A stretch of DNA of 39,279 bases from Thermoanaerobaculia bacterium (GTDB taxonomy: Bacteria > Acidobacteriota > Thermoanaerobaculia > Multivoradales > JAHEKO01). The translations under genes and the position numbers were made by a program. A model generated the notes under the pieces. It did not search any database and was not told where the DNA came from. It saw only the letters and a list, made by a program, of their open reading frames with translations. Each line of letters begins with the position of its first letter. The stretch's first letter is position 1. Shown one piece after another: positions 15,705-23,274 of this stretch. The DNA lies in contig CALZJC010000008.1 of NCBI GenBank assembly GCA_945787525.1, positions 1 to 39,279 of the forward strand. The letters run 5' to 3'.

Positions 15705-17858
15705 TTGAGAGGGAGAGCTTCATCGACCGCGGCTCGGGCCCTGGCCCTGGCCTGCCTGGTGGCGGTGGCCGCCGCCGTGCCGGCGGTCGCCTATGTCGGC
15801 CCGGGTGCCGGCTTCGCCCTGGTCTCGTCGTTTCTGGTGATCTTCGTCACCCTGATCCTGGCCCTCGTCTCGCTGCTCATCTGGCCGATCAGGACACTCT
15901 GGCGGGTGCTGCGCCGCACCCGCCGCGCCAAGCCGACGATCCGGCGCCTCATCGTCGTCGGCCTCGACGGCCAGGATCCCCGTCTCACCGACCGCTTCCT
16001 GGCCGAGGGCAAGCTGCCCAACTTCCAGAGGCTGGCCGAGGCGGGCTGCTACTCGAAGCTGCGCACGACCTTCCCCTCGGTCTCGCCCGTCGCCTGGTCG
16101 TCGTTCTCCACCGGTGCGAACCCCGCCAAACACAACATCTTCGACTTCCTCGACCGTGATCTGCGCACCTATCTGCCCACCCTGTCGTCGACCCACATCG
16201 GCTCGGTGGACCGGTTTCTCAAGATCGGCAAGTACCGGTTGCCCCTCGGCAAACCGGAGCTGCGGCTGCTGCGCAAATCGAAGCCCTTCTGGACGATCCT
16301 GGGCGAGCAGAACATCTGGAGCACGATCCTGCGGGTGCCCATCACCTTCCCGCCGGACCGCTTCTACGGCGCCCAGCTGGCGGCCATGTGCGTACCCGAC
16401 CTGCTGGGCACGCAGGGCACATTCTTGCTCTTCACCACCCGCCCGACGGGCGAGAAGTTCAAGGAAGGCGGCATGCGGGTGCCCCTGACCGGCGACACCG
16501 ACGGAAACGGCAACGGCCGCTACGAGGCCACCATCGAGGGCCCCGAGAACCTGTTTCTCGAAGACAGCCCGACGATGACCCTGCCGCTGGTGATCGATCT
16601 CAACGGTGACGGCGAGCGCGGCCAGGTGACCCTCGGCAAGGAGACGGTCGAGCTCGAGCGCGGCAAGCTGACCGACTGGGTCACGATGTCGTTCCGCGCC
16701 GCGCCGGGCGTCAAGGTCAACGGCATCTGCAGGATGCTGCTGACCGAGACCGGCGAGCACGTCTCGCTCTATATGACGCCGATCAGCCTGGACCCCGAGA
16801 ACCCGGCAATGCCGATCTCGCATCCCAACTACTACTCGACGTACCTGGCCAAGCTGATCGGCCCTTACTCGGCCCTCGGACTGGCCGAGGACACCTGGGC
16901 TCTGAACGAAGGCGTCATCGACGACAGCACCTTCCTCGAGCTGACCTACGACATCGATGACGAGCGCGAAAAGATGTTCTTTGCCGCCATGGACCGGCTG
17001 CGGATGGGTTCACTGGTCTGCGTTTTCGACGGCACCGACCGTATTCAGCACATGTTCTGGCGCTATCTCGATCCGGACCACCCGGCGGGCGGCGACCGCG
17101 ATCAGGCCGAGCACAAGGACGCCATCGAGAAGCTGTATCTGCGTAACGACAGACTGGTCGGCAAGGTCATGGATCGTCTGCGGGACGGGGATCTGCTGAT
17201 GGTGCTGTCGGACCACGGCTTCACCTCCTTCCGCCGCGGCATCAACCTCAACAGCTGGCTGCTGGCCAACGGCTATCTCAAGCTCAAGGAGGGCGCCGAC
17301 GGCGCCGCCGAGTGGCTCCGGGACGTCGACTGGTCCGGGACCCGTGCCTACGCCGTCGGCCTGACCGGCATGTTTCTCAACCTCGAGGGTCGCGAGTCAG
17401 AGGGCGTTGTCAAGCCGGGCGAGGAGGCGACGGCGTTGAAGGCCGAGCTGATCGCCAAGCTCAATGGGCTCGAAGACGAGGAGAAGGGCGAGATCGGCAT
17501 CACCGAGGTGTTCGACACCGCCGAGATCTACCACGGTCCCTACAAGGGCAACGCGCCGGATTTTCTGATCGGCTACAACTCCGGCTACCGCACCTCCTGG
17601 GATTGCGCCACCGGAGTCGTTGCCGGCCCGGTCTTCGAGGACAACGTCAAGGCCTGGAGCGGCGACCACTGCGTCGATCCGCGCCAGGTGCCCGGCGTCT
17701 TCTTCTGCAGCCGGCCGATCGACTCCGAGGACCCGGCGCTGATCGACGTGGCGCCGACCGCGCTGGAGCTCTTTGGGCTCGAGCCGCCGGCCCACATGGA
17801 GGGGCGATCGCTGTTTGACACCGCCCAGGCGAAGCGCGGCCCCGGAGGTGAATCGTGA
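15705..17858 (+). CDS. Alkaline-phosphatase-superfamily phosphodiesterase, membrane anchored
   Basis: The only start available is TTG at 15705, which places a signal-like segment (about 10-29) directly before AYVGPGAGF and a strong TM helix (about 38-60). The 717-residue product then enters an alkaline phosphatase fold: metal ligand Asp88 in VVGLDGQD, nucleophile region PSVSPVAWSSFSTG (124-137), and further ligands in HMFWRYLDPDHP and LSDHGFTSFRRG. This matches the type I phosphodiesterase/nucleotide pyrophosphatase branch. The catalytic domain is probably extracytoplasmic. Substrate unknown; phospho-glycans or lipid-linked phosphates are possible. The stop overlaps the next start (GTGA). Confidence 0.85.
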   Translation: MRGRASSTAARALALACLVAVAAAVPAVAYVGPGAGFALVSSFLVIFVTLILALVSLLIWPIRTLWRVLRRTRRAKPTIRRLIVVGLDGQDPRLTDRFLAEGKLPNFQRLAEAGCYSKLRTTFPSVSPVAWSSFSTGANPAKHNIFDFLDRDLRTYLPTLSSTHIGSVDRFLKIGKYRLPLGKPELRLLRKSKPFWTILGEQNIWSTILRVPITFPPDRFYGAQLAAMCVPDLLGTQGTFLLFTTRPTGEKFKEGGMRVPLTGDTDGNGNGRYEATIEGPENLFLEDSPTMTLPLVIDLNGDGERGQVTLGKETVELERGKLTDWVTMSFRAAPGVKVNGICRMLLTETGEHVSLYMTPISLDPENPAMPISHPNYYSTYLAKLIGPYSALGLAEDTWALNEGVIDDSTFLELTYDIDDEREKMFFAAMDRLRMGSLVCVFDGTDRIQHMFWRYLDPDHPAGGDRDQAEHKDAIEKLYLRNDRLVGKVMDRLRDGDLLMVLSDHGFTSFRRGINLNSWLLANGYLKLKEGADGAAEWLRDVDWSGTRAYAVGLTGMFLNLEGRESEGVVKPGEEATALKAELIAKLNGLEDEEKGEIGITEVFDTAEIYHGPYKGNAPDFLIGYNSGYRTSWDCATGVVAGPVFEDNVKAWSGDHCVDPRQVPGVFFCSRPIDSEDPALIDVAPTALELFGLEPPAHMEGRSLFDTAQAKRGPGGES

Positions 17859-19831
17859 ACGTGTTCGTCCGGCGCCGCGGCGGGGCGCGCCGTTGGGCCG
17901 TTGTGACGCTGCTGGCGGTGGCCTGCGCGGGGCTCGCGGCCAGCTCTTGCTCCCGATCCGCCGACGGCGGCGGCCAGCGGGTCATCGTTCTGGGTTTTGA
18001 CGGCATGGACCACGGCGTGGTCACGCGGCTGATGGCGGAGGGCCGGTTGCCCAACCTGTCCCGGCTGGCGGAGGCCGGCAGCTTCTCGCCGCTGGAGACG
18101 TCGGTGCCGCCACAAAGCCCGGTGGCCTGGTCGGATTTCATCACCGGTATGGACGCCGGCGGCCACGGCATCTTCGATTTCGTGCACCGCGATCCCGCGA
18201 CCATGCTGCCGTACCTGTCGACCAGCCGGGCCGAGACCTCCGAGGACTGCTACGGCATCGGTAGCTGGAAAGTGCCGGGACCGGGCGGCAAGATCGAGCT
18301 GTTGCGCCGCGGCGTGCCGTTCTGGGAAGTGCTGGAGGACAACGGCGTGGAGAGCTGGATCGTGCGCATGCCGGCCAACTTTCCGCCCTCGGGCAGCGCC
18401 TCGGTCGAGCTCAGCGGCATGGGCACCCCGGACGCGGTGGGCTCGCCCGGCGAGTTCTCGTTCTACACCTCGGAGCTGTTCGCCTTCGAGGGCGAGGACA
18501 TCAGCGGCGGCGAGATCTACCCGGTGGACTACTGGGAAGGCACTGCCGAAGCCACCCTCTACGGACCTCCCAACACCTGCCTTCCCGGCCGGCCTCAGCT
18601 GACGGTGGACTTCACGGTGCACGTGGACCCCGTCGAGCCGGTGGCCAAGCTGGTGGTGGGCGACGAGCAGCGGCTGCTGATGGTGGGGGAGTGGAGTGAC
18701 TGGCTGCCGATCTCCTTCCCCCTGCCCCTGGGTGACCTGCAGGTGATCGCCCGCTTCTACCTCAAGTCGGTGCGGCCCGAGCTCGAGCTCTACGTGACGC
18801 CGTTCCAGATCGATCCTGAGCACCCCGCGATGCCGATCTCGACACCGGACGGCTTTGCCGGCGAGCTGGTCGAGGCGGCCGGGCGCTACTACACCCAGGG
18901 CATGCCAGAGGACACCAAGGCGCTGACCGAGGGCGTGCTCTCCGAGGAGGAGTTCCTCCGCCAGGCGGCCTACACCGGCCGGCAGTTCATCGATCAGTAC
19001 AAGTGGGTGTTGGACCGCTTCGACGGCGGCTTCCTGTTCTACTACTTCGGTAACCTGGACCAAACCTCGCACATGCTGTGGGACACGCTGGATCCCGGTC
19101 ACCCCGCCTACGTCGCCGAGACCGACGCCCGGTTTGCGGATGTCATCGAGTCGCTCTACCAGGAGCTCGATGGCGTAGTCGGCTACACCCTGGATCGCAT
19201 CGGCGACGACACCACGCTGGTCGTGATGTCGGATCATGGCTTCGGCAGCTGGCGCCGGGTGTTCCATCTCAACAACTGGCTCGAGGAGAACGGTTACCTG
19301 GTCCTCAAGGATCCGAACCGCCGGGACCCCGGCGTGTACCGCAATGTCGACTGGAGCCGCACCCGCGCCTACGGGCTGGGGCTCAACGGTCTCTTCATCA
19401 ACCTGCGGGGGCGCGAGAGGAGCGGCATCGTGCCGGCGGAGGATCGCACGGCTCTGTTGGAGGAGATCACCGAGAGGCTCCTGGCTACGGTCGACCCCCA
19501 GACCGGCGAGCCGGCTGTCACCGAGGTCTGGCCGCGCGAGCGGTACCGCGATCGCGGCTATCTGGAGATCGGCCCCGACATCCAGATCGGCTACGCCTGG
19601 GGCACGCGCGGCTCGGGCAAGTCGGCGATCGGCGACTTCACCGACTCGGTCTTCAGCGACAACCTGGACGACTGGCCGGGTGACCACTGCTGGGATCACA
19701 CCACGGTGCCCGGGATCCTGCTCACCAACCGAGACCTCGGCCGGCCGGTGGTCAAGCTGACCGATCTGGCCGGCGCCATCCTCGCCCAGTTCGGCATCGA
19801 AGATTTCCCGGCCGGAACCCCGTCCTCCTAG
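17855..19831 (+). CDS. Alkaline-phosphatase-superfamily phosphodiesterase, probable lipoprotein
   Basis: The GTG at 17855 shares bases with the previous stop and has GGAGGTG at 17844-17850, so translation is coupled. The 658-residue protein is a diverged paralogue of its upstream neighbour. It starts with a signal and two candidate acylation Cys (24 and 32; LAVAC and AASSC), then Asp49 in VLGFDGMD, the nucleophile region VPPQSPVAWSDFITG (84-98), and later metal-ligand motifs LDQTSHMLWD and MSDHGFGSWRR. The first copy has TM anchoring and this one lipid anchoring, so they may face the same compartment. Substrate unknown. Confidence 0.85.
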   Translation: MNVFVRRRGGARRWAVVTLLAVACAGLAASSCSRSADGGGQRVIVLGFDGMDHGVVTRLMAEGRLPNLSRLAEAGSFSPLETSVPPQSPVAWSDFITGMDAGGHGIFDFVHRDPATMLPYLSTSRAETSEDCYGIGSWKVPGPGGKIELLRRGVPFWEVLEDNGVESWIVRMPANFPPSGSASVELSGMGTPDAVGSPGEFSFYTSELFAFEGEDISGGEIYPVDYWEGTAEATLYGPPNTCLPGRPQLTVDFTVHVDPVEPVAKLVVGDEQRLLMVGEWSDWLPISFPLPLGDLQVIARFYLKSVRPELELYVTPFQIDPEHPAMPISTPDGFAGELVEAAGRYYTQGMPEDTKALTEGVLSEEEFLRQAAYTGRQFIDQYKWVLDRFDGGFLFYYFGNLDQTSHMLWDTLDPGHPAYVAETDARFADVIESLYQELDGVVGYTLDRIGDDTTLVVMSDHGFGSWRRVFHLNNWLEENGYLVLKDPNRRDPGVYRNVDWSRTRAYGLGLNGLFINLRGRERSGIVPAEDRTALLEEITERLLATVDPQTGEPAVTEVWPRERYRDRGYLEIGPDIQIGYAWGTRGSGKSAIGDFTDSVFSDNLDDWPGDHCWDHTTVPGILLTNRDLGRPVVKLTDLAGAILAQFGIEDFPAGTPSS

Positions 19832-19844
19832 GAGACGCCCAAGC

Positions 19845-20039
19845 ATGTTTGCGAGCAACAAGATCAAGCTGGACAAGGAGCTGATCGCGCGGATTCGGCG
19901 ATACGCCGAGATCGCCGGCTACTCTTCGCCCGAGGAGTTCATCACCCACGCCCTGGAGAAGGAGCTGGCGAAGCTCGACGGAGCGGAGAGCGAAGACGAG
20001 ATCAAGAAGCGCCTCCGCGGTCTGGGCTACATCTCCTGA
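19845..20039 (+). CDS. Small ribbon-helix-helix-like protein
   Basis: A 64-residue protein with TAGGAG upstream of the ATG. The start NKIKLDKELIARIRRYAEIA followed by GYSSPEEFITHALEKEL has the strand-helix-helix pattern of MetJ/Arc-type ribbon-helix-helix folds. The acidic-basic tail ends in KKRLRGLGYIS. It sits 13 bases after the second phosphatase and 7 before the membrane protein, so it is part of the operon. It could be an autoregulator of the cluster, but RHH-like folds also serve in protein contacts; DNA binding is not shown. Confidence 0.75.
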   Translation: MFASNKIKLDKELIARIRRYAEIAGYSSPEEFITHALEKELAKLDGAESEDEIKKRLRGLGYIS

Positions 20040-20046
20040 CGAGCCC

Positions 20047-20880
20047 ATGTCCGTCCTCAACGCCGTCCTGAGAGCCGCCGTCGACGGCCTGCTCTCTCCC
20101 TTTCGCGGCCTGTCGCCGTGGGTGGGTCTGGCCGTGGTGTCGATCCTGACGGCGGTGCCGATGCTGCTGGTCTTCAGGGCTACCTCCAACCAGACAGCGC
20201 TGGCGGCGGTCAAGAAGCAGATCCACGCCGGGCTTTTCGAGATCCGGCTGTTCAATGACGATCTGCGGGCCATCATGAGGGCGCAGCTCCATATCCTGCG
20301 CCAGAACCTCAGCTACCTCCGCCTCTCGCTGCCACCGATGCTCTGGATCGTGCCGCCGCTGGTGCTGCTGTTCGCCCAACTGCAGTTCCACTACGGCTAT
20401 CGCGGCCTGGAAGTGGGCCAGCCCGCTCTGCTGGAGGCCACTATCCGTGAGAGCGCGCTGGATGGCGCAACCGGCAAGCCGACGCTGCGGCTCGACGTCC
20501 CCGACGGCCTGCGGGTGGAAACGCCGCCGCTGTGGATCGCCTCCGAGAGCCGCTTCAGCTGGCGTATCGCCGCCGAGCGGCAGGGTGACTACACCGTCAA
20601 GCTGGGCTTCGCCGGCCAGGAGGTCGAAAAGTCGGTGCACGCCGGCGAGCGGGTGGTGCTGCGCTCGCCCGAGCGGTTGGCCCCCACTTTCGTCAATCAG
20701 CTGCTCTATCCAGCCGAGCCGCCGCTGCCGGGCGACGGACCGTTCAGCGCGGTGAGTATCGGCTACCCGGAACGCGCCCTGTCTCTCTTTGGCCTCGAGA
20801 CGCCGTGGTGGGTGGTCTATCTCGGCCTGCTGTTCCTCGTCATCCTGGCGTTGCGCAACGCCTTCGGCGTGACGATCTAG
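20047..20880 (+). CDS. Three-TM protein resembling Oxa1/EMC3-group insertase topology
   Basis: I do not recognise a named family. The 277-residue protein has TM1 at about 24-44, a cytosolic amphipathic and charged helical stretch at 48-93 (LAAVKKQIHAGLFEIRLF), TM2 at 94-113 (PPMLWIVPPLVLLFAQL), a beta-rich extracytoplasmic insert of about 120 residues, and TM3 at about 254-270. TM1, a coiled cytosolic hairpin, then a Pro-rich TM2 is the layout of the archaeal DUF106/EMC3/TMCO1 branch of the Oxa1 superfamily. The beta insert between TM2 and TM3 is not usual for it. It is last in the alkaline-phosphatase operon. Function by resemblance only. Confidence 0.8.
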   Translation: MSVLNAVLRAAVDGLLSPFRGLSPWVGLAVVSILTAVPMLLVFRATSNQTALAAVKKQIHAGLFEIRLFNDDLRAIMRAQLHILRQNLSYLRLSLPPMLWIVPPLVLLFAQLQFHYGYRGLEVGQPALLEATIRESALDGATGKPTLRLDVPDGLRVETPPLWIASESRFSWRIAAERQGDYTVKLGFAGQEVEKSVHAGERVVLRSPERLAPTFVNQLLYPAEPPLPGDGPFSAVSIGYPERALSLFGLETPWWVVYLGLLFLVILALRNAFGVTI

Positions 20881-20900
20881 CCTGGACTTCTCACCGATCC

Positions 20901-20918
20901 CCTACGAAACGCCGTAGG
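20901..20918 (+). terminator. Hairpin after the phosphatase operon
   Basis: CCTACG and CGTAGG form a 6-bp stem around a 6-base loop, 20 bases after the operon's last stop. No T-run follows, so it is at best a weak or Rho-assisted terminator. Confidence 0.3.
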
Positions 20919-20946
20919 TGCCTGAATCTGCTGCGTTACGGTCGGG

Positions 20947-21428
20947 TCACAGCGCCGCCGCCAGCAGCCGCCAGGCGGCCTCGACCTGAGCCCTCAGATC
21001 GGCCTCGGGCTCGAGCAGCCGGCGGCGGGCCAGGCCCTCGCACAGCGATGCGGCGAGCTCGGCCAGGGCGGCGGCCGGCGCTCCCAGCGCCTCGCCGAGC
21101 GCCTGCCGTGCCGACTCCCGGCGCCTATCCAACGCTGCAGCGACCCCGGGAGAACGCAGCGCGGCGGTCTCCAGCTCGAGCTGCAGCCGCGCCGGTGGAA
21201 GCCCGGCGGCGGCCGCCTCGAGCAGCCGGTGCAGGCGCTGCGAGGCATCCGCAGCGTCCTCGGTCGCCGCCAGCGCCGCCTCGACGAGGCTCGGCGTCGC
21301 CGCGGCCACGGCGGCAACCAGCTCCTCTTTGCCGGGCCCTCCAGTCCGTTGCGCTGCAGGCAGCGGGCGGCGGCCTGGACGATGCCCCGCTCGCGGGCGA
21401 GCAGGCGTTCTGGAGAGAGCTTTGGCAT
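20947..21428 (-). pseudogene. TetR-family regulator broken by deletion of the HTH
   Basis: The start at 21428 reads MPKLSPERLLARERGIVQAA then RCLQRNGLEG, a normal TetR helix 1 and entry to helix 2. At about 21336 the frame changes: the rest of a TetR protein (GPGKEELVAAVAAATPSLVE to the stop at 20947) continues in another frame. In intact relatives about 26 residues carrying the turn and recognition helix (the T-S-M-x-x-I-A ... G-V-S-x-G-x-x-Y-x-x-F region) lie between these two parts; here they are missing and the frame is shifted. The C-terminal ligand/dimer domain is otherwise uninterrupted. Either a genuine small deletion or an assembly error of about 80 bases. Confidence 0.75.
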
Positions 21429-21432
21429 AAAA

Positions 21433-21442
21433 AACGATCGTT
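21433..21442. promoter_or_regulatory. Palindromic operator at the tetR promoter
   Basis: AACGATCGTT is a perfect 10-bp palindrome lying between the -10 box and the ATG on the minus strand, where an autorepressor would bind. It is embedded in AT-rich DNA, unlike the surroundings. Confidence 0.55.
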
Positions 21443-21446
21443 CGAT

Positions 21447-21475
21447 TTTATATCAAGATCACGAACAGGCGTCAA
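21447..21475 (-). promoter_or_regulatory. Sigma-70-like promoter of the broken tetR gene
   Basis: Read on the minus strand: TTGACG (21475-21470), 17-base spacer, TATAAA (21452-21447). This is one of the two best promoters in the window. Its target is the tetR pseudogene starting at 21428. Confidence 0.7.
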
Positions 21476-21532
21476 GCCGCGGCTGGAGCGGAGAGCGCCT
21501 GGGGAGCGCCGCGGCGCGGCGGCTGGAATCCC

Positions 21533-21940
21533 TCAGCCGACGTGCACGACCAGGCGTCGCGGTCGGGGCCGGCGCCGGTGCTCCCAGAGGAAGACGCCCT
21601 GCCAGGTGCCGAGGGCCAGCCGGCCGTCGATCACCGGGATGGAGAGGGAGGTTGCGGTCAGGGCGGCTTTGACGTGTGCCGGCATGTCGTCAGGGCCCTC
21701 TTCGGTGTGGGTGAACAGCTCGTCCCTCTCCGGCACCAGCCGATCGAGCCAGTTCTCGAGGTCGCGGCAGGCCGCAGGATCCGCGTTCTCCTGAATGGTC
21801 AGGCTGGCGGACGTATGCTGCAAGAACAGGGTGCAGAGGCCTTCGCGCATGCCGCTGGCCGCAACCGCTGCGGCGACGCGATCGGTGATCTCGAACAGAC
21901 CGGCGCCGCCGGGCTCGAGCCTCAGGGTCTCAGTCGACAT
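21533..21940 (-). CDS. YjbQ family protein (UPF0047)
   Basis: The 135-residue protein is full length for the family. Conserved segments are all present: LFLQHTSASLTIQENADP, HTEEGPDDMPAHVKAAL and LALGTWQGVFLWEHR. Some members are annotated as secondary thiamine-phosphate synthases because E. coli YjbQ can complement thiE; the primary role is not settled. The conserved His and Glu residues suggest a metal or phosphate site. It stands alone, divergent from the histidine kinase gene, with only 38 bases between the two starts. A TATGAT at 21962-21967 (minus strand) could be its -10 box, with no good -35. Confidence 0.93.
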   Translation of the reverse strand: MSTETLRLEPGGAGLFEITDRVAAAVAASGMREGLCTLFLQHTSASLTIQENADPAACRDLENWLDRLVPERDELFTHTEEGPDDMPAHVKAALTATSLSIPVIDGRLALGTWQGVFLWEHRRRPRPRRLVVHVG

Positions 21941-21978
21941 GGGGTTTTGCGCGAGGATCGGATCATAGCTGGTCGTCT

Positions 21979-23274
21979 ATGGGTTCCTGTGACGATCTCC
22001 TGACGCTGCCTGACGTATTCTCCACCAAACCCGAGGCGTCGAATACCAGCAACGGCGCCAGCGCGGCGGTTGCGGCGCAGATACTCGGAGGCGGCATCCT
22101 GAAGATCGGCCCACGGATCCTGCTGGTTGACGAGAACGTGGAGGATCGCGCGCTCGCGGCGACGGTTCTGTCGCGCCACCTGCCGGAGGCGCGGCTGGAC
22201 GAGGTGGGGCATGCGGCCGACTTCGCCCGCGCGCTGGGCGCCGGCCGCTTCGACGTTCTGATCAGCGAGTTCCATCTCAGCTGGTCGGAGGGCGACAAGC
22301 TGCTGGCGGCGGTGCGCGACAGTCGTCCCGAGATCCCGGTGCTCTTCTTCTGCGCCGACGCCGAGGTCCAGGAGGTCGTGGAGGCGATGAAGCGGGGAGT
22401 GGCCGACTTTCTCTTCAAGACCTCGTCAGGATATCTCCGATTGCCCCGGGCGGTGGAGCAGGCGCTGGATCTCGCCCGCCGGCGCCAGCTGGCGGCGCGC
22501 AGCGAGGGACGGCGCGACCTCGAGCACAAGATCGCCGCTCTCGAGCAGACCAACGCGCGCCTCGGGGACTTCGCTTCGATCGCTTCGCACGAGCTGCAGG
22601 AGCCGTTGCGCATGGTGGAGAAGTACGGCGCCCTGGTCGCCGAGGGCGGCGGCAAGCTGACGGGTGAGCAGCGGGAAGCGCTGGAGTTCGTCCGTGGCGG
22701 CGCTCGCCGCATGCGTACTCTGGTGGAGGATCTGCTAAAGTTCTCGCGTCTGGAGACAGAAGCGAGGGCTTTCGAAGCCTGTGATTGCAGCAGGCTTGTG
22801 GAAGAGGCGGCGAACAACCTGCTCGCCGCGTTCGAGGAGAGCGGAGCCAGAATCGAGCGAGACGAACTTCCAACGGTGTTGGGAGATCACGCGCAACTTG
22901 TTCAGCTCTTTCAGAACCTGCTGGGCAATGCGGTGAAGTTCCGCGGTGACGCGCCGCCAGAGATCCACATCTCGGCCGAACGAAAGGGTGGCGAGTGGGT
23001 CTTCGCGGTCGAGGACAACGGCATCGGCATCGACCCCGCGCGGACAGAAGAGGTCTTCAAGCTGTTCACACGTCTACGGCCCGAGCTGCCCGGCACCGGT
23101 ATCGGATTGGCGCTGTGTCAGAGAATCGTGGAACGCCACGGCGGCCGGATCTGGGTAGAGTCGCGACCCGGCAAGGGCGCGGCGTTCATGTTCACGTTGC
23201 CCGAGCGCGGCTCCGGTGCGAAAGCGCATCCGGCTGCGGCCGAGGCGCTGGAGCAATCGGGTAGCGAGGCCTGA
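21979..23274 (+). CDS. Hybrid sensor: degenerate receiver plus histidine kinase
   Basis: The 431-residue protein carries an N-terminal receiver (about 45-165), a coiled linker, a DHp domain with His204 in ASHELQEPLR, and an ATPase domain (N-box LGNAVKF, G1 VEDNGIGI, G2 GTGIGLALC). No TM, so it is cytosolic. In the receiver the acidic pocket (Asp51, Glu52) and Lys147 are kept, but the phospho-acceptor is Glu97 (LISEFHL) and the switch Thr/Ser is Cys125. It may be a locked or non-phosphorylatable receiver. The ATG at 21979 has no Shine-Dalgarno; a good GGAGG at 22087-22091 precedes only ATC/CTG codons. The stop overlaps the next ATG by one base. Confidence 0.92.
   Translation: MGSCDDLLTLPDVFSTKPEASNTSNGASAAVAAQILGGGILKIGPRILLVDENVEDRALAATVLSRHLPEARLDEVGHAADFARALGAGRFDVLISEFHLSWSEGDKLLAAVRDSRPEIPVLFFCADAEVQEVVEAMKRGVADFLFKTSSGYLRLPRAVEQALDLARRRQLAARSEGRRDLEHKIAALEQTNARLGDFASIASHELQEPLRMVEKYGALVAEGGGKLTGEQREALEFVRGGARRMRTLVEDLLKFSRLETEARAFEACDCSRLVEEAANNLLAAFEESGARIERDELPTVLGDHAQLVQLFQNLLGNAVKFRGDAPPEIHISAERKGGEWVFAVEDNGIGIDPARTEEVFKLFTRLRPELPGTGIGLALCQRIVERHGGRIWVESRPGKGAAFMFTLPERGSGAKAHPAAAEALEQSGSEA

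Noticed and set aside
17585-19876. A 763-codon minus-strand frame opposite the second phosphatase
   Set aside because: The plus strand carries clear alkaline-phosphatase motifs; the antisense frame is low-complexity and crosses an operon junction.
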